From Perilla frutescens (taxonomy: Eukaryota; Streptophyta; Magnoliopsida; Lamiales; Lamiaceae): a DNA stretch of 64,000 nucleotides. Each line of letters starts with the position of its first letter. Within the stretch, counting starts at the first letter, position 1. The notes beneath the pieces were generated by a model. The model worked only from the letters and a program-made list of their open reading frames with translations, was not told where the DNA came from and ran no database searches. This document shows, piece after piece, positions 58,090-64,000 of the stretch. The stretch lies in assembly GCA_026008535.1 (NCBI GenBank), contig BRKX01000003.1:22496001-22560000 (forward strand), read 5' to 3'. A program made the translations under genes and the position numbers.

Positions 58090-59720
58090 TGACGCGCTGT
58101 CGTTTCGCAGTCAGAATAATTCTCAAGAGAGAGTTATCCTTATGCCCACATCAAGGCGTAGCAAGCTTATGTGAGTAAGGGTCGATCCCACGAGAAGCTG
58201 CGAATTCTATCTTTCAGTGTCACTTTTCCAAAAGGTTAGAGGATTGTTGTGGTCTCCGTACTTATATTTAAAGACTGTAAAATAAAATAACAAAACAAAA
58301 CAAAACAAGAAAGAAAAATATTAATAGTAAACGTATTCCGGATTAGAACTTTGATGTCGAACTTAACAAACACTTGACCGATCATGGGCACGCTGATTAC
58401 TTATGCAAACCTAATTATCTGGTTAAAGGTACCGGATCTCTCTCAACGTACCCAATCTATCCTTTCAGTTTAGCCTAGAGGTGATCTCTCATCCCCTAAA
58501 CCCTAACTTATTACCCAACCCCGATCACTCATATGATTGTAAGCAACAAAGTAGCATTATGATCTAGACAAACCCAGATTTATCTAGACAAAGATCTCTC
58601 TTATGCCCTCAGTACCTGTGATGTATCAAATCCCTTTATGACCAACACACAGCTACGATTCATTGATCATTTATAGAGGTAGTGAATACAATTCTAATTA
58701 ACGAGTGATCAGCCACGATTAACTAGCTTAGCCCACTGTATAATGCAACAAAGAAAATGACTATACAACGGAATCAGATTCACATAGTTTATGCCCATAA
58801 GCCTCAAGGTTCTTACATGATCATTAAGTTCTTATCCTTGTTTAATCAGGAATAGCGAGTCTAGCGCTCATGCTAGAGTTAGAACAATAATAATGAGTAA
58901 AAGAAATAAAACAAGACATAATATAAACAAAAAACTTACTTATATTAAATGGCAAAATAAATCCAACTCCAACGCTGGATTGAAGAGCATAAAACAGTAA
59001 ATCCTAAATGTCTATGGGCATAAGGCCAGAGACCTATTACAGAAAAGTAAAATAAAACTAAATAAAATTGTTTGGTGCTATGGTACGTGAATTCTTGTAA
59101 AAAGAGAGTTGTTTGTTTGCTGCCATGAGATCTACTTATATAGGAGTACAAAGATACTAGGTAAACTCCCCGACAGGCCGGGGATCTTCAGCCCAACACG
59201 CAACCGCCATGCCCACGACTTTCCATATCTGGCAGATTCTTCCCTTATTTAGAAGATTCTGAGTCGCAGATTTTGTACTTGCCGTGCCCTAGTTGCACCG
59301 ACATAGAAACTTTTCTTGTAGAGCCGAGCATCCTTCTAGAAGCATCAACTTGCCTTCCGCGGCTCCTCTTTCCTTCGGTGGCTAGGGTGCACTGCTCCTG
59401 CTGTAGCTGGCATTAGTTTCCCTTGTGCCCAGTCTCCTCTCCTTCTCCTCTCAATTACTCTAGGGTTGTTGTAGGCACGATCACAAACTTCTCCTTCAGC
59501 TTTTGCTGGAATGGTGGGCGATTTCCGCCAGGCTTGAGAGAGAGCTTTTTGATGAGAAGTTGTTGCCTATCTTGGTATCATTGGCACCCTTGTGCCCTTC
59601 ATAAGTGATTCTCCTACCTCCTGCTGCCCATTGTGCCCTGGCTCTTTCCGACTCAAAAAATAGAAAAAATAAATGACAAAAGAATGAGAAAAGACACAAA
59701 AATACAAGAGAATTTGGACT
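58090..59720 (-). repeat. 5' LTR of the Athila-like element
   Basis: It ends GTCA at 58090, four bases before the primer site. The stretch GTGGGATCGACCCTTACTCA about 110 bases inside is typical of this LTR type. The outer end is near 59720, where TGACAAGTCC could be its start, but those bases also fit the end of the neighbouring gypsy LTR. The boundary is therefore uncertain by several bases. Confidence 0.65.
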
Positions 59721-60477
59721 TGTCAGCCCCAAAAATTATACTCATAATTTAAAGAAAACGTTACTAAACTTTATTAATTATTCACATAAAATCGGGATCC
59801 CAATGAAGTCATCAAAATAAATAAAACATCATAGTTTTAATCATAAAAGCGGAAACATAAATAAACAAAAGGTAATAATGTCTCAAAATTTATTCTCAAA
59901 TTTATTATTTAAAAGACTAAGCGACCACCGCCACCGCATCTTGCCTGTCACACATCGCCCGAGCCATTTCCTGAAAAGGGGGTCAAAGATTGGGGGTGAG
60001 TTCTTTTATACTCAGTGGGAAAATGACCGTTATCCAAACTATAAATTTAAAAGTAAATATGTGAAGCGATAAAAGTCTTTGGTTCGTAAACCAAAATCTG
60101 TGATCTGCATATCTGATTCAGCCCTTAGGCTCGGTACTTTATAGTCCCAAGGACTCCATACTTTATAGTCTCGAAGACTTGGTACTTTATAGTCCGGAGG
60201 ACTCTGTATTTCACATAATACATCTATAAATATATAGAGAGGATAACATCATAATCTTCAGCATAAACCCCACCTTAACCTTGTCTTGTAAAAAGAATTA
60301 TTTAATTCCACGCGCACCGCCTAGCATATTAATGATTTAATTAATATGATATACTAGAATATTAGAATGTAATAACTTTAATGGAAAAATAAAGTAAGCA
60401 TGCATCTTTATTCGTACAGTATACCATGATTAAATCTATGCACATAAGTGAGAAATAATGCATAAACATGCTTTATA

Positions 60478-60484
60478 TATATAT

Positions 60485-60545
<61 letters not shown>
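60478..60545. repeat. (TA)n-(TG)n microsatellite inside the LTR
   Basis: About 20 TA units followed by about 12 TG units. Confidence 0.9.
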
Positions 60546-61011
60546 AGTGAGAAACCTGTATATATATATATATATGTACGTGAATGCATGTGTCCATAAG
60601 TATATTTACATACATATATATATATTTATGTTAATGGCTATACATGTAATATTATATAAATATTTGAGTGGATTTGTGGGTGCCTATTATATTATATATA
60701 TATGTGTGTGTCATAATGATATATATATATAACTAGATAATATGCAATATATGTATATTCACGTGGGGTGTGTGTTGTGTTTGGAAATGCGTGTGTCAGA
60801 AAAAAAAAGTAAAAGTTGCATACAACTTCAGGGAAATTAATGCAGTGCTGTGTGTTGTAAATATAAATAATGAAAAAGAACGTGATACAATTCCTCCCAT
60901 TTTACTCTCTTCTACACTGCTGCGAGCACTCATAGGCATGACAAGAAAATATTTACAGTATAGAAAAAATGGCAGAAAGATGAGGTACCTCTGGAATTTG
61001 ATAATGAGAAG

Positions 61012-61012
61012 G

Positions 61013-61057
<45 letters not shown>
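61012..61057. repeat. (GA)n microsatellite inside the LTR
   Basis: About 22 GA units with one AAG interruption. Confidence 0.9.
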
Positions 61058-61060
<3 letters not shown>

Positions 61061-61566
61061 CAAAGACGATTTTTTTCTGAATGTTTTGGTGTGAGTAAGA
61101 AATGATAAAGTAGTCCCCTATTTATACTAAAGAGATTTAAGGTTCAAAGCTTCAACAAGAGGGTGAAAGAAATCTCCATGATAATTCTTTCCAATTTCTG
61201 AGATCATGGCCGAAAATATTGAGGAGTAAAGTTTGTAATAAAATCTCCAAGTCAAACCCTTCCTCTTGCCATGGATGAGAAACACGAGAGGAACCCTAAA
61301 TCTGCTGGGCTTTTGAGTTGGGCTGGAACAAAATAGACTTTGGGCCAAAATTTAAGATGTTAGGGGCTTTCTATGGACCATTATAAATAAATGAAATACC
61401 ATACCAAAATTTTTACATCATGCATGAAGAAATATTATGTTTTACGTATGTTAATTATTATTCTAGGCGCGACTTATAGGACTAAACAATTAATATCATG
61501 CTCCAAAATAATAATTTTGAATAATACCAATAAATGGAGAAATAAATAAATTTACGGGGCACTACA

Positions 61567-61577
61567 TCCTTCCCTAC
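61567..61577 (-). other. Polypurine tract of the chromodomain gypsy element
   Basis: The minus strand reads GTAGGGAAGGA immediately before the LTR start, the position where plus-strand DNA synthesis is primed. Confidence 0.75.
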
Positions 61578-61600
61578 TTAGAAAAATTTCATCCTCGAAA

Positions 61601-62449
61601 TTACTTACTTGCGTCCATGAAGTGCAGGTATCTAGACCTAATATCATCTTCTTTTTCCCATGTAGCCTCGTTTTTATCGTGTCGACTCCACTGGATTTTC
61701 ACTAGCAAGATTTTCTTATTTCTTAGTGTGTGCACCTTCTTATCCAAAATAGCTATTGGATACTCCTCGTAGGACAGATCCGTGCTAAGTCCTAGCTCAC
61801 CGTGATTCACGATGTTGGCTGGGTCGTGAACATATCTTCTGAGGGAAGAAATGTGAAAGACATCGTGGATTGACGTTAAACTTGGAGGTAACGCCAGTCT
61901 GTATGTAAGCTTCCCAACTCTTTCTAGAATTTCGAATGGCCCGACAAACCTTGGCCTCAATTTTCCTCTTTTCCCAATGCGAACAACACCCTTCATTGGT
62001 GATAGCTTCAGAAACATTTTATCTCCAACTTCATAGTGAAAGTCTCTCCTCTTGAGGTCGGTATATGACTTTTGTCGGTCTTGAGCTATTTTGATACATT
62101 CTCGTATCTTGTTGATAGCCTCCACCGTCTTCTCAACTATTTCTGGGCCTAAAATTCTCTTTTCACCGACTTCATCCCAGTGTAGAGGTGATCGACACTT
62201 TCTTTCATACAAAGCTTCGTATGGAGCCATTCCAATGGTTGCTTGATAGCTGTTATTGTATGCGAACTCCACCAATGGCAGATGCTTCTCCCAGTTGTCG
62301 CCAAAATCCATGACACATGCTCGAAGCATGTCCTCCAGGATCTGAATGGTTCTCTCCGATTGACCATCCATTTGAGGATGATAAGCGGTGCTGAAGCTCA
62401 GTTTTGTCCCCATTGCTCCTTGCAGGCTCCTCCAAAAATTTGATGTGAA
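61601..62449 (-). pseudogene. Integrase C-terminal half with chromodomain
   Basis: After the stop at 62450 the same frame reads FTSNFWRSLQGAMGTKLSFS, AYHPQMDGQSER (the third integrase catalytic residue, Glu), NNSYQATIGMAPYEALYERK, the GPFEIL core and HDVFHISSLRRYV. The last 50 residues (AILDKKVHTLRNK to WEKEDDIRSRYLHF) form a chromodomain. Chromodomains of this family are thought to guide insertion to heterochromatin. It ends at 61601, about 25 bases before the polypurine tract. Confidence 0.9.
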
Positions 62450-63999
62450 TCATGTGTCTCGATCAGACACTATGGTCACCGGTGCTCTATGCAACTTCAT
62501 GATCTCATCAACATAAAGTTGAACCAAACGGTCCATGCTGAACGTCATCTTTATTGGAAGAAAATGAGCGGATTTGGTAAGTCTATCCACAATTACCCAA
62601 ATGGCATGATTTCCTTTGATCGTCTTTGGTAGTCCCACCACGAAATCCATAGATATGTTTTCCCACTTCCATTCTGGAATCTCAAGGGGTTGAAGCAGTC
62701 CGGTTGGTCTCTGGTGTTCGGCTTTCACTTGCTGGCAGGTCATACATCTTTCCACATAGTCGCCAATAAATCTCTTCATGTTTCTCCACCAAAAGTGTTT
62801 CTTCAGGTCTTGGTACATTTTTGTTCCCCCAAGATGGATAGTATAAGGCGTATTGTGTGCCTCCTTCAGTATCTCTTCCCTTATCCAACTATCCTTCGGT
62901 ACACAAATTATTCCTTCGTAGACCAACACCTCATCATCTGAAATCGCAAAATTCTGGATGTTGCCTTTGAGAACTCTTTCCTTGATCTTGCATAGAAATT
63001 TGTCATTCCCATGAGCCTCCTTGATTTGGTCTCTTAGCAATGGTTGTAGTGTCATGGTTGCCAAGATTGCTTCCGTGCTTTCTGTTAGCGTAACTACATC
63101 AATTTTCAAGTTTGAAAATTCTTGGACAAGTTTAGCCGTGGGTACTCCTTTCCTGCTCAGGGCATCTGCCACAACATTGGCTTTCCCCGGATGATAGTGA
63201 ATGGTACAATCGTAATCCTCGACCAACTCAAGCCATCTTCTCTGTCTCATGTTCAACTCTTTCTGCGTAAAAATGTATTTCAAACTCTCGTGGTCTGAGA
63301 ATATCTCGCATTTTCCTCCATATAGGTAATGTCGCCAGATCTTCAAGGCATGGACTACCGCTGCTAGCTCCAGGTCGTGAGTAGGGTAGTTGAGCTTATG
63401 TATTTTCAATTGCCTTGAAGCATAGGCCACCACCTTTCCGTGTTGCATCAATACACACCCGAGTCCCTGCTTGGAAGCATAACAATAAATCACGAATCCT
63501 TCACTGCCTTCTGGAATAATTAACACGAGTGCTGTTGTGAGCTTCCACTTTAATATCTGAAAACTTTTTTCACACTTTTCATTCCACTCGAACTTGGTCC
63601 CCTTCCTTGTTAATTGGGTTAACGGGCCTGCTAACTTTGAGAAACCTTCGATGAAACGGTGGTAGTACTCTGCAAGACCCAAAAAGCTTCTTATGTCACC
63701 GGCATTCTTTGGTGTGTCCCAATTGGTCACAGCTTCCACCTTTGCTAGATCTACCTCTATTCCTTGCGCCGTCACCACATGCCCAAGGAACACCACACGA
63801 TCAAGCCAAAACTCACTTTTGATAAATTTTGCATAAAGCTTCTCTCTTCGCAAAGTTTCCAGAACAATTCTCAGATGCTTCCCGTGCTGCTTCTTGTCCT
63901 TGGAGTACACCAGGATGTCATCAATGAAGACGATGACAAACTGGTCCAAGTACTGATGGAAAACCCTGTTCATGAGGTCCATGAACATTGCCGGTGCGT
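62450..63999 (-). pseudogene. Reverse transcriptase, RNase H and integrase N-terminal half
   Basis: About 515 open codons from the window edge. RT: FVIVFIDDILVYSKD (catalytic Asp pair intact), FLGHVVTAQGIEVDLAKV. RNase H: FVIYCYASKQGLGCVL, where the family has CDAS, so a catalytic Asp has become Tyr; then LNYPTHDLELAAVVHALK and VVADALSRK. Integrase: the zinc-finger residues of HxxxH and CMTCQQVK, SMDFVVGLP (first Asp) and VSDRDT (second Asp), directly before the stop at 62450-62452. CGA-to-TGA at an Arg is the simplest cause. Confidence 0.9.
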
Positions 64000-64000
64000 T

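Larger units (their letters stand above)
54074..59720 (-). mobile_element. Athila-like Ty3/gypsy retrotransposon, 3'-truncated
   Basis: In element order: a 5' LTR of about 1.6 kb, a tRNA-Asp-type primer site, gag, protease, reverse transcriptase and RNase H, then loss of integrase and 3' LTR at the copia junction. gag through RNase H (58020-54075) is a single frame of about 1315 codons with nonsense codons but no frameshift. The DLGA protease motif, the gag motif order and the EVFMD-type RT box suggest the Athila lineage. That is family knowledge applied by eye. Confidence 0.82.
59721..61566 (-). repeat. 3' LTR of the chromodomain gypsy element
   Basis: The LTR starts TGTAGTGCCCCGTAAATT at 61566, and its far end on the plus strand reads TGTCAGCCCCAAAAATT at 59721, so the two ends are imperfect inverted copies of each other. 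Length about 1.85 kb. It contains a set of TACTTTATAGTC repeats near 60130-60200, a long (TA)n/(TG)n run and a (GA)n run. Confidence 0.7.
59721..63999 (-). mobile_element. Chromodomain Ty3/gypsy retrotransposon (Tekay/Del-like), runs off the right edge
   Basis: In element order from the window edge: reverse transcriptase, RNase H, integrase, chromodomain, polypurine tract and 3' LTR. Only one premature stop (62450-62452) interrupts about 790 codons, and no frameshift is seen, so it is the best-preserved retroelement in the window. A C-terminal chromodomain marks a chromovirus; the Tekay/Del placement is by motif style. gag, protease and 5' LTR lie to the right of the window. Confidence 0.88.

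Noticed and set aside
60547..60732. Small plus-strand frame rich in Tyr and Ile
   Set aside because: It is a translation of (TA)n-rich LTR sequence.
60770..61105. Plus-strand frame with a long Arg-Glu repeat
   Set aside because: The repeat is the (GA)n microsatellite read in frame, and the region lies inside an LTR.

Overview
This window looks like nuclear DNA of a core eudicot plant. The evidence is two spliced host genes with GT-AG introns, an intronless PPR gene, AT-rich spacers full of (TA)n and (GA)n microsatellites, and many plant-type transposable elements. The style of the SIRE-like element and its accessory ORFs suggests an asterid, perhaps Lamiales. That is a weak inference from memory, not from a search.

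Three host genes can be read. (1) 16629-21998, plus strand: a WW-domain DEAD-box RNA helicase of the RH14/RH46 type. I resolved eight coding exons (752 residues), with an intron in the 5' leader. (2) 22604-25422, minus strand: a plastid phosphoenolpyruvate/phosphate translocator. I resolved nine exons (398 residues). It converges on the helicase, with about 600 bases between the two stop codons. (3) 47427-49610, minus strand: an intronless PLS-type PPR protein with E/E+ motifs and no DYW domain. Nothing suggests these three work in one pathway. The two genes that act outside the nucleus are expected to serve organelles.

Layout. 1-13.9 kb: the 5' LTR, primer site and decayed gag-pol of a SIRE/Maximus-like Ty1/copia element on the minus strand. 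It is followed downstream of pol by three tandem, diverged, decayed copies of one accessory ORF family; its 3' LTR is outside the window. 13.9-25.4 kb: the helicase and the translocator, with an 8-bp-TSD hAT-type MITE in a helicase intron. 25.4-28.2 kb: AT-rich DNA with a Helitron 3' end. 28.2-39.9 kb: a chain of TIR elements lying end to end, separated only by (TA)n tracts. 40-45 kb: a 154-bp MULE-type hairpin with a perfect 9-bp TSD, a 777-bp long-TIR element, a second Helitron 3' end in the opposite orientation, a Stowaway-like MITE and a SINE candidate. 47.4-49.6 kb: the PPR gene. 49.85-54.1 kb: a SINE candidate, an RNase H-like fragment and a 5'-truncated Ty1/copia element. 54.1-59.7 kb: an Athila-like Ty3/gypsy element fused in frame to that copia element. 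59.7-64 kb: the 3' part of a chromodomain (Tekay/Del-like) Ty3/gypsy element running off the right edge.

The observations most worth checking are the (TA)n-linked chain of elements that share a repeated ATGCT word, the triplicated accessory ORF of the SIRE-like element, the in-frame gypsy-copia chimera, and retroelement decay that in places consists almost only of stop codons that fit C-to-T change, without frameshifts.
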